NCBI RefSeq assembly: GCF_015773195.1 | Contig: NZ_JADWYK010000008.1 | Span: forward strand, 1-64,000 | Length of the DNA stretch: 64,000 nucleotides | Reading direction: 5' to 3' | DNA from: Hymenobacter guriensis | GTDB taxonomy: Bacteria; Bacteroidota; Bacteroidia; Cytophagales; Hymenobacteraceae | Made by a program: the position numbers and the translations under genes | In this document: positions 51,090 to 60,311 of the stretch, one piece after another | Position numbering within the stretch: position 1 is the stretch's first letter | Layout: each line of letters starts with the position of its first letter | Notes under the pieces: model-generated | What the model was told of the DNA's origin: nothing | The model's input: only the letters and a program-made list of their open reading frames with translations | Databases searched by the model: none

Positions 51090-51548
51090 ATGAAGCATAT
51101 AGTGTATCTAAGTCGGGCTGTACATGCGTTGACCGACCACGACCTGCAGCACCTGCTCGACCAGAGCCGCCACGATAATGAGCAGCAGGGTATTACCGGG
51201 GTGTTATTTTATAGTCACGGCAACATTGCCCAGTTGTTTGAGGGAGAAGATGAAATTGCCGATGCCTTGTTTGCGCGCATTGCCCAGGACGGCCGGCACT
51301 CCCACGTGCGCAAGCTCGTAGACAAACCCATTGCGGCGCGCAGCTTTTCCAACTGGTCCATGGCCTTCCATCCGCTGGTGACGGAGGGCTTCGAGGCCTT
51401 GCAGGGGTTTCTGCTTCCGCATCATATGCCGCCCGCCCCGGACTCACTGCCCATTGCCGATGCCCTGGTAGTTGAGCTGGTACGGCTGGCCGTCTTTGGT
51501 CCCGACCCCTCGCAGCCTTACCACCACGCGCTGCCCCTGGCTCCCTGA
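51090..51548 (+). CDS. BLUF-domain blue-light photoreceptor
   Basis: A 152-residue protein formed almost entirely by a BLUF (FAD-binding) domain. All photocycle residues are present with the spacing of AppA: Tyr6, Asn30, Gln48, Trp89 and Met91 (intervals 24, 18, 41 and 2). The GITGVLFYSHG and QLFEGED blocks are typical. It has no fused effector; the C-terminal 50 residues are a cap. Light switches the Tyr-Gln-flavin hydrogen bonds, and signalling must pass to a partner. The histidine kinase gene 102 bp downstream on the same strand is the obvious candidate. Confidence 0.93.
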   Translation: MKHIVYLSRAVHALTDHDLQHLLDQSRHDNEQQGITGVLFYSHGNIAQLFEGEDEIADALFARIAQDGRHSHVRKLVDKPIAARSFSNWSMAFHPLVTEGFEALQGFLLPHHMPPAPDSLPIADALVVELVRLAVFGPDPSQPYHHALPLAP

Positions 51549-51650
51549 CAGGCGGCAGCCGTTTTAACGGCCTTTGCCGGATCCGCCCCGCTTTATTTCT
51601 TATGAGTCTGCACCAGCCCGGGCGCCGTCGCGGGCATTTACGACCCGTCC

Positions 51651-53501
51651 GTGAAACCTTCTTCTCCTTTTGAGCAGATGCTGCGCCAGCTGCCGGCCGG
51701 CGTGGCCACCCTGGAGGGCCCCGACCTGCGCTATGGCTTCATCAACGACCGGATGCGCGAGTTGGTGGGCGAAGGGCAGCCCGGCCAGCGGGTAACTGAT
51801 TTTCCGGGAAACCTACCCTCGGTTTTCCTGGAGATGCTGCCGCGCATCTACACCGACGGCAGTGAGCATACGGCCAAGGCCTGTGCCTGCGGCCCCCACC
51901 ACTGCTACGACCTCTCCGTGCAGCCTTACCACGACGAGCAAGGGCAAATAGCTGGCTTGCTTTTGCTGGCGGTAGATGTGAGCGAGCAGGAAGCAGCCCG
52001 GCAGCGGGCCCACGAGCTGGCCCTCACCACGCGCCACCTCGATGCCCGCCTGCGGGTGCTCACCGAAACCGCCCCGCTCATGACCTACACCGTGGACGCG
52101 GCCGGCGCCGTTACCTACGTGAGTCCGCAGTGGTACCGCTTTACCGGCCAGCCGCCCACGGCCGACCTGACCGCCATCTGGCCTCTGCTGGTGCACCCCG
52201 ACGACCGGCTGCGGGTGCTCTACGAATCCGCCGCGGGGCGGCGCACGGGCACGGGCTGGAACTTCGAGTATCGTTTGCGCCGCTACGATGGCGTGTACCG
52301 CTGGATGCTGAGCCGTGCCCTGCCCGAGGTGCATCCGCCCGAAGCGCCTTTTTTCTGGCACGGGGCGCTAACGGAGGTACACCTGGAGCGGGAGCTGAGC
52401 GAGGCCCGCCGCCGGGGAGAAGCCGAGCTGCGGTTCCTGGCCGACAGCATTCCCGAGCTGGTGTGGACCGCCTCCGCCGAAGGCTTGGTGGACTACTACA
52501 ACCAGTTCACCATGGAGTATACCGGCCTGACCAAGGAAGAACTGGGGCCCACGGGCTGGGTGGGCCTGCTGTACCTGCAGGAGCAGGCGGCTGCCGCCCG
52601 CCGCTGGGTGCAGAGCGTAGCCAGTGGGGAGCCGTTTGAGGGCGAGTACCGGCTGCGGCGCCACGATGGGGTGTACCGCTGGCACACCATCCGGGCCCGG
52701 CAGCTAAGCGACGAAAGCGGCCCACGCTGGTTTGGCACCTGCTCCGATGTGGAGGAGCAGTACCGGCTGCGGCAGGTGCTGCAAACGCAGTACGATGAGC
52801 TTTCCCGGGCTCACCACAACCTGGATACGTTCGTGTACGCGGCCTCACACGACCTGCGGCAGCCCACCAACAACCTGCGCGGCCTGTTCGAGGAGCTGCG
52901 CCGCTCCGCTTCCTTTGCCGACCCCGAGCAGGCCGTGATGCTGGGCATGGTGGATACCGCCCTGGCGGAGCTGGATAGCACCCTCATCGACCTGGCTACC
53001 ACCGTGCGCACGCAGCGGCAGCAGCAGGAGCCCGTAGAGGTGCTGGATATGAGCCTGGTGCTGGAAGAAATCCTGCTGGGCTTGCGCCCCGAGATTATGC
53101 AGCGCGGGGCGCGCATCGACGTGCAGGTAGGCGAGGCCCCGGGCCTGCGCTACAGCCGGGCCAACCTGCGCTCCGTGGTGCACAACCTGGTGAGCAATGC
53201 CCTGAAATTCAGCCACCCCAACCGCCCCCCGCTCATCGTCCTGCGCAGCTACCTCACCCCGGACGGGCAGCCCGTGCTGGAAGTGCGCGACAACGGCCTG
53301 GGCATGCACATCGACGATCCGGCCCACCCGATATTCCAGCTCTTTGCCCGCCAGCACACCCACGTAGATGGCACGGGCGTGGGCTTGTACCTGGTGCAGC
53401 GCATCGTGAGCAGCCAGGGCGGGCACCTGGCAGTCACCAGCGTTATCGGGGAGGGAACCACCTTCACCATCCACTGGCACACCCCCAGCAGTAGCAGCTA
53501 A
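51651..53501 (+). CDS. Triple-PAS sensor histidine kinase
   Basis: A 616-residue soluble kinase without transmembrane segments. PAS-like domains lie at about 10-112, 135-245 and 258-370; the second and third show the YRLRRYDGVYRW/YRLRRHDGVYRW PAC motif. The first has a Cys-rich CACGPHHC. A coiled coil leads to HisKA with ASHDLRQP and phospho-acceptor His400, then a HATPase_c with an N box (HNLVSNALKFS), DNGLG and GTGVGLYLV. The start is GTG at 51651, 102 bp after the BLUF gene. Cytosolic location fits sensing of an internal or light-derived cue. Confidence 0.9.
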   Translation: MKPSSPFEQMLRQLPAGVATLEGPDLRYGFINDRMRELVGEGQPGQRVTDFPGNLPSVFLEMLPRIYTDGSEHTAKACACGPHHCYDLSVQPYHDEQGQIAGLLLLAVDVSEQEAARQRAHELALTTRHLDARLRVLTETAPLMTYTVDAAGAVTYVSPQWYRFTGQPPTADLTAIWPLLVHPDDRLRVLYESAAGRRTGTGWNFEYRLRRYDGVYRWMLSRALPEVHPPEAPFFWHGALTEVHLERELSEARRRGEAELRFLADSIPELVWTASAEGLVDYYNQFTMEYTGLTKEELGPTGWVGLLYLQEQAAAARRWVQSVASGEPFEGEYRLRRHDGVYRWHTIRARQLSDESGPRWFGTCSDVEEQYRLRQVLQTQYDELSRAHHNLDTFVYAASHDLRQPTNNLRGLFEELRRSASFADPEQAVMLGMVDTALAELDSTLIDLATTVRTQRQQQEPVEVLDMSLVLEEILLGLRPEIMQRGARIDVQVGEAPGLRYSRANLRSVVHNLVSNALKFSHPNRPPLIVLRSYLTPDGQPVLEVRDNGLGMHIDDPAHPIFQLFARQHTHVDGTGVGLYLVQRIVSSQGGHLAVTSVIGEGTTFTIHWHTPSSSS

Positions 53502-53523
53502 CGTCCCGCGGAGCCTCACGTGG

Positions 53524-53563
53524 CCCAACGCCCCACCTGGCCGGAGCCGGGTGGGGCGTTGGG
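53524..53563. terminator. Bidirectional terminator
   Basis: CCCAACGCCCCACC pairs with GGTGGGGCGTTGGG around a 12-nt loop, between convergent genes. Confidence 0.8.
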
Positions 53564-53589
53564 TTGGTTAGCGCACCGGGACAGGAGCA

Positions 53590-54279
53590 TCAGGCCGAAG
53601 CTGCGGGCGTGGTGGGCGCGGGCACCGGCGCGTCGTAAATCACGTAGTCTTCGTGCTTGCTCACATCGGTCTGCACGAAGGCGGCTTTGCCGGCCTCACA
53701 CAGCTCTACCAGCTCCTCATAGAGGGCATTACCGGCCGTGAGGCGCTGCTGGGTGGCCGCTGCCGCCCCCGATTCCGCGTCGTGCTGCTCGCCTATGGCG
53801 GCCAGCAGGGCCGCATTCTGGGTTTCGAGCAGGGTGAGGTCGGCGGCTTTCAGACCTTTGGACGCGTAGGCCGCCAGGTTGGCGCGGCCCACGCGCACGG
53901 CGCGTACCAGCCCCAGGTACAGGTCGCCTTCGGAAGCCGAGTTCAGGCCGCTGGTGCCAAAGGCCTTGTACTGCGGGGTGCGGTTGTCGTGCACCAGGCC
54001 CACCATACCCATCACGCGCTGCATAGTGCCCAGGGCGGTGGTGCGAGCGGCTTCTTTGGCCTGGGTGGCAGTAGCGGCGGCCTGCACGCCCTCGCCCTCG
54101 GTGGGCAGGGCCACGAAGGCGGTGAGCAGGGCTTGTAGCTCGGTGATGCGGGCCGACGTGACGCCGTACCCGGCCAGGGCCGCCTGGTCGCGGCGCAGGT
54201 AGCCAAGCTTCTCGGTGGTGGTAGTCACCAGAGCGGCCTGGGACATGCTGTACTGGGGGAGTTCGGGTTTCTTTTTCAT
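53590..54279 (-). CDS. Hypothetical helical protein
   Basis: A 229-residue protein without signal. It is almost wholly alpha-helical and alanine-rich, with a basic start (MKKKPELPQYSMSQAALVTT) and a Pro/Ala/Thr tail. I do not recognise the family. The tail VIYDAPVPAPTTPAASA is likely disordered. ATG at 54279 is preferred to upstream alternatives. It faces the kinase gene across a shared terminator and has no functional partner nearby. Confidence 0.65.
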   Translation of the reverse strand: MKKKPELPQYSMSQAALVTTTTEKLGYLRRDQAALAGYGVTSARITELQALLTAFVALPTEGEGVQAAATATQAKEAARTTALGTMQRVMGMVGLVHDNRTPQYKAFGTSGLNSASEGDLYLGLVRAVRVGRANLAAYASKGLKAADLTLLETQNAALLAAIGEQHDAESGAAAATQQRLTAGNALYEELVELCEAGKAAFVQTDVSKHEDYVIYDAPVPAPTTPAASA

Positions 54280-54520
54280 AGATAGAGGAAGGAAGTATTG
54301 GAATAGCTGCCAGCCCGGTGCGCTCCGCCAGCGGCTCGATAAGCTGCACAATTTCAATGGCTTTTGCAAGCCTGCTACCTCTGCGGCCGGTGGCCGGTCA
54401 GGAACTTCTGCGCGGGCCTCCTAGGGGTGTGGCCGCTCACCCAGGAAGTGGGCGCGCGCCTCCCGGGACTTGCCGCACTTGTCCTGAGCTACCGCCGCTG
54501 CTTTCGATACGCCGACGCGG

Positions 54521-54562
54521 GCGTCCTACACCTCAGCGCGAGCGTCCTAGACGTCAGCGCGA
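54521..54562. repeat. Two 21-bp tandem units
   Basis: GCGTCCTACACCTCAGCGCGA (21 bp) is written as two halves here: GCGTCCTACAC then CTCAGCGCGA; the second copy GCGTCCTAGAC, GTCAGCGCGA follows with two changes. Same period as the array at 85-331. The rest of 54280-54688 holds only the promoter element at 54665. Confidence 0.6.
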
Positions 54563-54664
54563 GCAATGGCGGGTGCCCAAAAGGCCGTTTGGAAGGCGTA
54601 GAAGGAGATTAGGCGAAAACAGGAGGGAAGCCCGCCCGCTTTCCGGGCACTTGCGCTGAACCCC

Positions 54665-54672
54665 TATCTTTG
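54665..54672 (+). promoter_or_regulatory. -7 element (TATCTTTG) for the AAA ATPase gene
   Basis: Exact TAnnTTTG match 16 bp before the ATG at 54689, giving a nearly leaderless transcript for the two-gene unit. Confidence 0.6.
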
Positions 54673-54688
54673 AGCACACGCCTCCGCC

Positions 54689-55882
54689 ATGCAAAACGAT
54701 ATCAAGACCCTGCGCATCCAGAATTTCAAGTCCATCAAGGACGTGACGATGACACCCCGCCGCGTCAACCTCATCATCGGCCCGCCCAACGTAGGCAAGT
54801 CGAATATTCTGGAGGCTATGAGTTTGTTGGGGGCAGGGCTTTATGATGATAGAAAAACATTCATGGGTGAAGTTTTAAGATATGAATGCTTTTCAAACTT
54901 GTTTTATGACAATGATAATAGTATCCCTGTTGTAGTTGAGTCATCTAAATATATAACTGTAATTTCTTCATATGGAATTAGCAGAGAAAATTACAAAGTT
55001 ACAGGAGTGGATAAAAACTTATTTAATGAATATAAAAATATCGTTCAAAAAGATATGCTTGATTATAGGGTAGATTATAATGTGGAAAAAGAAGATGTTT
55101 CAAAGCTAGTTACAGAAATGGATTCAGAAAGAGCTAATGGGCAGGATGCTATAAGTAACGTTAAAAGAGAAGGATATATTTATGATTTTCATGCTTTTTC
55201 AGTTCAGGAAAGTGGTTCTTTCAATAGATTGAATGGTAGCTACTACATTGGTAGCCCCCTGCTATCTAGGTATTATGTGTTTAAGCATAAGCAGCCTTAC
55301 GAACAAAGAAGTGAATATAAATTTCTTTCTCCTCCATACGGTGCTAATCTACTGGAAATTGTTAAACGTAATAAAGTATTGAGAAAAGATATAGTTACCT
55401 TGTTTAAGCCATATGGACTAAATCTAGTGCTGCGTGTTAATGATAGAAAGTTTGAAATTCAAAAGAACATAGATGATTTTGTTTATAATTACCCTTATTC
55501 CAGCATTGCCGATACGCTCCAACGCATCATCTTCTACCTCGCTGCTATCGAAAGCAATGACGACGCAGTGATACTGTTTGAAGAACCGGAGGCACATTCG
55601 TACCCGCAATACGTGTCAATGCTGGGTAAACGCATTGCCCAGAGCCGTAACAATCAGTTTTTCGTGGCTACGCACAGCCCGTATCTGCTGACGGAAATTC
55701 TGGAACAGATGCTGCCCGATGAGGAGCAGGCCCGGGAGCTGGCTATTTTCGTGACGTACTACGAGGACTACCAAACCAAGGTAAAGCAGCTCAGCGACGA
55801 GGAAGTGCGCGCCATCCGCGGCGACTCGGTGGATGTGTTCTATAATATGAACCGCTACATCCCGCGCCCCGCCAATGGCTGA
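54689..55882 (+). CDS. OLD/RecF-like AAA ATPase
   Basis: A 397-residue SMC/OLD-type ATPase. The N-terminus LRIQNFKSIKDV and Walker A GPPNVGKS (31-38) are typical of AAA_15/AAA_21 proteins. Walker B is VILFEEPEAH (294-303) and the H-loop FVATHSPYLL (325-334). The C-terminal TOPRIM domain of full-length OLD nucleases is missing. The central part (about 54830-55495) is strongly AT-rich while both ATPase halves are GC-rich, so the insert between Walker A and Walker B seems to have a different origin. The next gene overlaps it by 8 bp. Confidence 0.85.
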   Translation: MQNDIKTLRIQNFKSIKDVTMTPRRVNLIIGPPNVGKSNILEAMSLLGAGLYDDRKTFMGEVLRYECFSNLFYDNDNSIPVVVESSKYITVISSYGISRENYKVTGVDKNLFNEYKNIVQKDMLDYRVDYNVEKEDVSKLVTEMDSERANGQDAISNVKREGYIYDFHAFSVQESGSFNRLNGSYYIGSPLLSRYYVFKHKQPYEQRSEYKFLSPPYGANLLEIVKRNKVLRKDIVTLFKPYGLNLVLRVNDRKFEIQKNIDDFVYNYPYSSIADTLQRIIFYLAAIESNDDAVILFEEPEAHSYPQYVSMLGKRIAQSRNNQFFVATHSPYLLTEILEQMLPDEEQARELAIFVTYYEDYQTKVKQLSDEEVRAIRGDSVDVFYNMNRYIPRPANG

Positions 55883-56426
55883 GTACGCGCTGTTCGTGCC
55901 CGAGTGCAACGTAGATACCTCCCTCACCTTGTCGTTGGTGGCCTATCGTTACCCGTTTGTCAGCCACCGGCAGGGCATTGGGCAGGTGGCCCGCGTGCTG
56001 GTGCAGCAGCAGGCTGCCTGCCGGGCCGGGCGCGTGGTGGTGGGCATGGTAGACCGCGACAAGAAATTTACCGAGGCCCCCGAGCTGGCGAAGTTCCGGC
56101 CCCTGGCCCGGCCCCGGCGCGGGCAGGAGCAGTTTCATGAAATCCTGAAGCACCCCGAGGTGCCCAACCAGTACCTTATCGTGCTGAACCCGGCCTGTGA
56201 CTCCTGGCTGTACCGGGCCGCCGAGGCAGCCAGCATCAGCTTGCCCGCGCTGGGTTTGCCCACCGCGCTGCCGGCTTTCATTGACTTCTGTAAGCAGGAA
56301 AACGTGGAGGAAAACCCGCAGATGCAGCGGCTGCTACGCGACATTCAGCGTGCCCAGCCCATTGCCTACCGCGACTTGGCCGACTTTGTAGCCGAGGTGA
56401 TGCACCTGCCCGGGGCGCACCCGTAA
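55875..56426 (+). CDS. Small TOPRIM-like partner of the AAA ATPase
   Basis: A 183-residue soluble protein that overlaps the ATPase stop codon, so the two are translationally coupled. The N-terminal strand LFVPECNVD has Glu10, and a later strand VVGMVDRDKK has Asp60-x-Asp62. This E...DxD order is the TOPRIM/RloB-type metal-binding pattern. The following strand (YLIVLNPACDSWL) and a helical end are compatible with the fold. I infer a nuclease-like partner supplied in trans, as in split OLD or AriA/AriB-type pairs. The family name is not established by eye. Confidence 0.6.
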   Translation: MAEYALFVPECNVDTSLTLSLVAYRYPFVSHRQGIGQVARVLVQQQAACRAGRVVVGMVDRDKKFTEAPELAKFRPLARPRRGQEQFHEILKHPEVPNQYLIVLNPACDSWLYRAAEAASISLPALGLPTALPAFIDFCKQENVEENPQMQRLLRDIQRAQPIAYRDLADFVAEVMHLPGAHP

Positions 56427-56437
56427 CCGGGGGCGGC

Positions 56438-57562
56438 TCAGAAGTCCAGGTTCTCGGGCTCGCCTAGCTGGCGGCGGCCTTTGAGGATGCGCTTTTTCTG
56501 CTCGTTGAAGAACTCATCGGGGTGGGGGCTGTGGGGCGCGTCATCGTCGGGGGTAGGGTGGGCAATGCCCAGGGTTTCGCGCTGCCTATAGGCCTCGTAC
56601 ACCTGGGGCAGCGCGGCGCGCAGCTGGTCGAGGTAGTGGCGGTTAGCGGCCTGAATAATAGCCTGGCGCCAGTCGGCGTGGGCCTGAATGGGCACCAGAC
56701 CGGGGCCGGCATTCTGGAGGCGCTCTAGGGCCAGGGGCAGTGTAAGGCTATCCTCAGCGGCGTCGTAAGCTGTCAGCTGCTGGCGGGCTTCAAACTGCCG
56801 TAGCAGGCGGGCGGGCTCGTAGCGGCGCAGCAGCTCGCGCACCAGTTGGTTGTACTCGGGGCCATAGGTGGGCACCTGGGGGCGCGGGTCGGGCGGAGCA
56901 GGGGCGGGGGTAGCCTTGGCGGGCTTGCGACTGGCCTTTTCGTAGTGGAACTCCAGGTCGCCGCGCACATCGGGCAAGGAGCGCAGGTAGCCGGTGCCGC
57001 GGTGCAGGTCCCAGAACTGGGTCCACTCGGTCAGGTCATCCGCCTCGTCGGGGTCTTGGGCCCGCGTCCGCAGGCTGCGGTAGCGCCGGTGAAGCCAAAA
57101 GTCGCTGGAGAGGTGGCTGTCGCTGAGCTCATCCGGGTCGGTGAGCTGGGCCAGAAAGGCATCGAACAAAGCCAGCTCTTCGGGGCTGATGGGCGTAAGC
57201 ACGGGGCAGGCCCTGATGTGGTCGTGCCAGTCTTCGAAGTTGGACGTAAGCTGAGCGCCGGGCACAGTTACCAGTCCGGCCCGCCATTGGCACTCCAGGT
57301 CGAACAGCTTCTGATGCTGGATAAGCCATAGGTGCTCGGCCGCCGGCTCCTCGTGCTGGTGAAGGAGGTATTCCAGGTCTTTTTCGTACTGCTTCCCATG
57401 CGTGTGCAGCTGCTGGAGCAGGGTGGCATAGTTTCGCAGAAACAGCTCGTGAAACAGGGGCTGGTAGCTGGCCAGCCACTCGCGCAGGCGTGGGTCAGCC
57501 AGAATATCGGCTTCGGAGCGGGGGCCGGGTGGCTCTTGGGACAGGTCGGGGGAATCAGTCAT
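56438..57562 (-). CDS. Hypothetical helical protein
   Basis: A 374-residue soluble, acidic, helix-rich protein with many Trp and His residues (HLWLIQHQKLF, FEDWHDHIRACP, DFWLHRRYRSL). A Pro-rich linker at about 220-245 (PAPAPPDPRPQVP) separates two helical halves. I do not recognise the family. ATG at 57562 begins MTDSPDLSQEPPG; the longer frame is spacer. It converges on the TOPRIM-like gene with stops only 11 bp apart, no terminator visible. No reason to link it to the ATPase pair. Confidence 0.65.
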   Translation of the reverse strand: MTDSPDLSQEPPGPRSEADILADPRLREWLASYQPLFHELFLRNYATLLQQLHTHGKQYEKDLEYLLHQHEEPAAEHLWLIQHQKLFDLECQWRAGLVTVPGAQLTSNFEDWHDHIRACPVLTPISPEELALFDAFLAQLTDPDELSDSHLSSDFWLHRRYRSLRTRAQDPDEADDLTEWTQFWDLHRGTGYLRSLPDVRGDLEFHYEKASRKPAKATPAPAPPDPRPQVPTYGPEYNQLVRELLRRYEPARLLRQFEARQQLTAYDAAEDSLTLPLALERLQNAGPGLVPIQAHADWRQAIIQAANRHYLDQLRAALPQVYEAYRQRETLGIAHPTPDDDAPHSPHPDEFFNEQKKRILKGRRQLGEPENLDF

Positions 57563-57706
57563 CAGGAAAAGAGAAAAAAGCCACGGGAAATAAGCCAAAA
57601 AGTACGGGTTTCGGCTACGTCAGGCAAGTTCGCGGCGCGTCGGAGCGCCACGCCCCCGGCCGCATGCGGCTGCCCGTCGTATATTTCCGAACCCAACCGT
57701 GCCCGT

Positions 57707-60250
57707 ATGCCCGCCTTCCCGGCCTCCCTGCCTCCGCTCGACGACCTGACCCTGACGCTGCTCAACGTGTCGTTGACGGGCGTAATCCTGTTTCGCCCGG
57801 TGATGGCAGGGGCTGGCTCCCACGACATCGTGGACTTGGCCTACGAGTTTCTCAACCCCGCGGCCCGGCGGATGCTGCAGCTGCCCCAGCAGCCCGCCGA
57901 AACGTTTCTCACGCTCTATCCCAACGCCATTGGGGCCGGCATCTTCGATTTCTACCGCAATACTTACAACTCGGGAGAGCCGGGCCGCTACGACGTAAAC
58001 TACCAGCACGACGGCCTGGACAACTTTTTTCACCTCTCGGCCCAGCGCAGCGGGGAGCTACTGGTCGTAAGCTTTACCGATACGGCCGATCAGAACCGCA
58101 CGGCCGCTGAGCAGTCCCTGCGCGAAAGCCAGGCCCGGGAACAGGCCGCCCGCGCCACCGCCGAGCGGGAACGGAACCTGCTGAACGCCCTGCTCACGCA
58201 GGCGCCCGTGGCCATGGGCGTGTTGCAGGGCGATGAGCATGTGGTGGTGGCCGTAAATGAGCAGATGAGCGCCATCTGGGGCTATAGCGCCAGTGAGCTG
58301 CTGGGCCAGCCGCTGCTGGAAGCCGTGCCCGAGCTGCAGGGGCAGGGCTTCACGGAGCTGATGGCGGAGGTAGCCCGCACGGGTGTGCCCTTCGTGGGCA
58401 CTGAGGTGGCGGCCCAGCTGCGGCAAAACGGCCGCCTTGATACCCACTACTTCAACTTTGTCTACCAGCCCCTGTATGATGCGGACGGCGCCCTGCTGGG
58501 CGTACTCGATCTGGCCGTGGACGTGACGGCGCAGGTGCTCAGCCGCCACGAAGCGCAGAACCTGAATGAGGAGTTGGCCGCCACCAACGAAGAGCTGCAC
58601 GCCGCCAACGAGGAGTTTCTGCAAAACAATGCTGAGCTGTTTCTGGCCCAGCAGGAGCTGCGCCTGCTGAATGAGGAGCTGGAAGCCCGCGTTCAGGACC
58701 GCACTACCGATGCCCGGCGGGCTTACGCCACGGCTGAAAGGCACCGCGCCCGCCTGGAGCGCCTGTTTATGCAGGCCCCGGCCGCCATCTGTATTCTTAA
58801 TGGCCCGGACTTGGTGTATGAGCTGGTGAACCCCGGCTATCAGCAGCTGTTTCCGGGCCGGCAGCTGCAGGGCAAACCCATCCTGGAAGCCCTGCCCGAA
58901 ATAGCCGGTCATGAGGTGCACCGTACGTTTCGGCAGGTCTACGAAACCGGCTATACCCATACGGAGCAGGGGCTGCTGATACCTATTGCCCGGCCCGAAG
59001 ACGGACAGCTGGAGGACCGGTATTTCAACTACATTCAGCAGCCTCGCTTCAACGAGCAGGGCCACATTGATGGTGTACTGGTGTTTGCCTTTGAAGTAAC
59101 TCAGCAGGTAGAGGCCAGCCAAGCCCGCGAAGCCAGCGCCCAGCAATTGCGACTGATTACTGATGCGCTGCCAGTACTCATTAGTTACCTCGATGCTGAT
59201 GAAGTATACCGATTCACCAATAAGGCCTACGAGGCTTGGTTCGAAATTCCTGCCGAGTCGTTGCTAGGGCGACCTGTGCGTGAGGTGTTAGGCGAAGCCG
59301 CCTACCAAGCCGTGAAAGGGTACATCGACCGGGCACTAGCTGGCGAGCGGCTGGATTTTGAGGCACGTATGCCGTACCGTGAGGGCTTCATTAGATATAT
59401 CCACACCAGCTACATTCCCGATCTGCGCGGGGGCAAGGTGCAGGGCTTCTACGCCCTTGTTACGGATGTGACCGAGCAGGTGGAGGCACGCCAGCAGGTA
59501 GACGCCGTCAACGAGCAGCTCCGGAGCCGCAACACCGACCTGGCTGCCCTCAACCAGCAGCTTACCCGCACCAACATCGACTTGGACAACTTTATCTATA
59601 CCGCCTCTCACGACCTCAAAGCCCCCATCACCAACATCGAGGGCCTGCTGCACGTGCTGCAGAGTATGCTCACAACCTCCACCGCGGCCCCGGAAGTAGG
59701 GCCGGTGCTGGGCATGATGTACGAGTCGGTGGCCCGCTTCAAGCGCACTATTCACCACCTGGCCGACGTGACCAAGCTCCAGAAGGAGCACACCCAGCCC
59801 ACCACCGAAGTAGCCCTGGCACCCGTGCTGCGCGACGTGCAGCTGGACCTGGCCCCGCTGCTCTCCGAAACCGGCGCCCGGCTTACCATTGATGTGGAAG
59901 CCTGCCCCAGCGTGCGGTTTTCGGTGAAAAACCTGCGCTCCGTGCTCTTCAACCTGCTTAGCAACGCCCTCAAATACCGCCGCCCCGACCGCCTGCCCGA
60001 AATCCGCGTGGCCTGCCATCCCGATGGCGACTACACGGTACTCACGGTGCAGGACAACGGCCTGGGCCTGGCCCCCGAGCAGCTGCCCGAGCTGTTTACT
60101 ATGTTCCGGCGCCTGCATAGCCACGTGGAGGGCACGGGGCTGGGCTTGTACATGGTGAAGCGCAGCGTGGAAAACGCCGGGGGCCGCGTGTCCGTAACCA
60201 GCGAGCCGGGCGTAGGCTCCGTTTTCTCGGTGTATTTCCGTCGTTCCTAG
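57707..60250 (+). CDS. Multi-PAS sensor histidine kinase
   Basis: An 847-residue cytosolic kinase. Degenerate PAS at about 15-130; PAS at 165-280; long coiled coil 283-345 (LNEELAATNEELHAANEEF); PAS at 355-470; PAS at 480-595; second coiled coil 595-628; HisKA with ASHDLKAP and His635; HATPase_c with N box 749-755, DNGLG 783-787 and GTGLGLYMV 809-817. The coiled-coil pattern is that of bacteriophytochrome-like signalling helices. No membrane or chromophore domain is seen. ATG at 57707 is preferred over the longer open frame. The single-domain response regulator follows. Confidence 0.9.
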   Translation: MPAFPASLPPLDDLTLTLLNVSLTGVILFRPVMAGAGSHDIVDLAYEFLNPAARRMLQLPQQPAETFLTLYPNAIGAGIFDFYRNTYNSGEPGRYDVNYQHDGLDNFFHLSAQRSGELLVVSFTDTADQNRTAAEQSLRESQAREQAARATAERERNLLNALLTQAPVAMGVLQGDEHVVVAVNEQMSAIWGYSASELLGQPLLEAVPELQGQGFTELMAEVARTGVPFVGTEVAAQLRQNGRLDTHYFNFVYQPLYDADGALLGVLDLAVDVTAQVLSRHEAQNLNEELAATNEELHAANEEFLQNNAELFLAQQELRLLNEELEARVQDRTTDARRAYATAERHRARLERLFMQAPAAICILNGPDLVYELVNPGYQQLFPGRQLQGKPILEALPEIAGHEVHRTFRQVYETGYTHTEQGLLIPIARPEDGQLEDRYFNYIQQPRFNEQGHIDGVLVFAFEVTQQVEASQAREASAQQLRLITDALPVLISYLDADEVYRFTNKAYEAWFEIPAESLLGRPVREVLGEAAYQAVKGYIDRALAGERLDFEARMPYREGFIRYIHTSYIPDLRGGKVQGFYALVTDVTEQVEARQQVDAVNEQLRSRNTDLAALNQQLTRTNIDLDNFIYTASHDLKAPITNIEGLLHVLQSMLTTSTAAPEVGPVLGMMYESVARFKRTIHHLADVTKLQKEHTQPTTEVALAPVLRDVQLDLAPLLSETGARLTIDVEACPSVRFSVKNLRSVLFNLLSNALKYRRPDRLPEIRVACHPDGDYTVLTVQDNGLGLAPEQLPELFTMFRRLHSHVEGTGLGLYMVKRSVENAGGRVSVTSEPGVGSVFSVYFRRS

Positions 60251-60311
60251 CTGTCTTCTTACCGTTCCGATACCTCCCCAGCCGTCCTGGCTGGCCGATG
60301 CCGCTCTATTC

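Noticed and set aside
54689..56426. Complete Gabija, Septu or PARIS system
   Set aside because: The ATPase has no fused TOPRIM, no UvrD-like helicase or HNH partner is present, and the small protein is too short to equate with AriB by eye.
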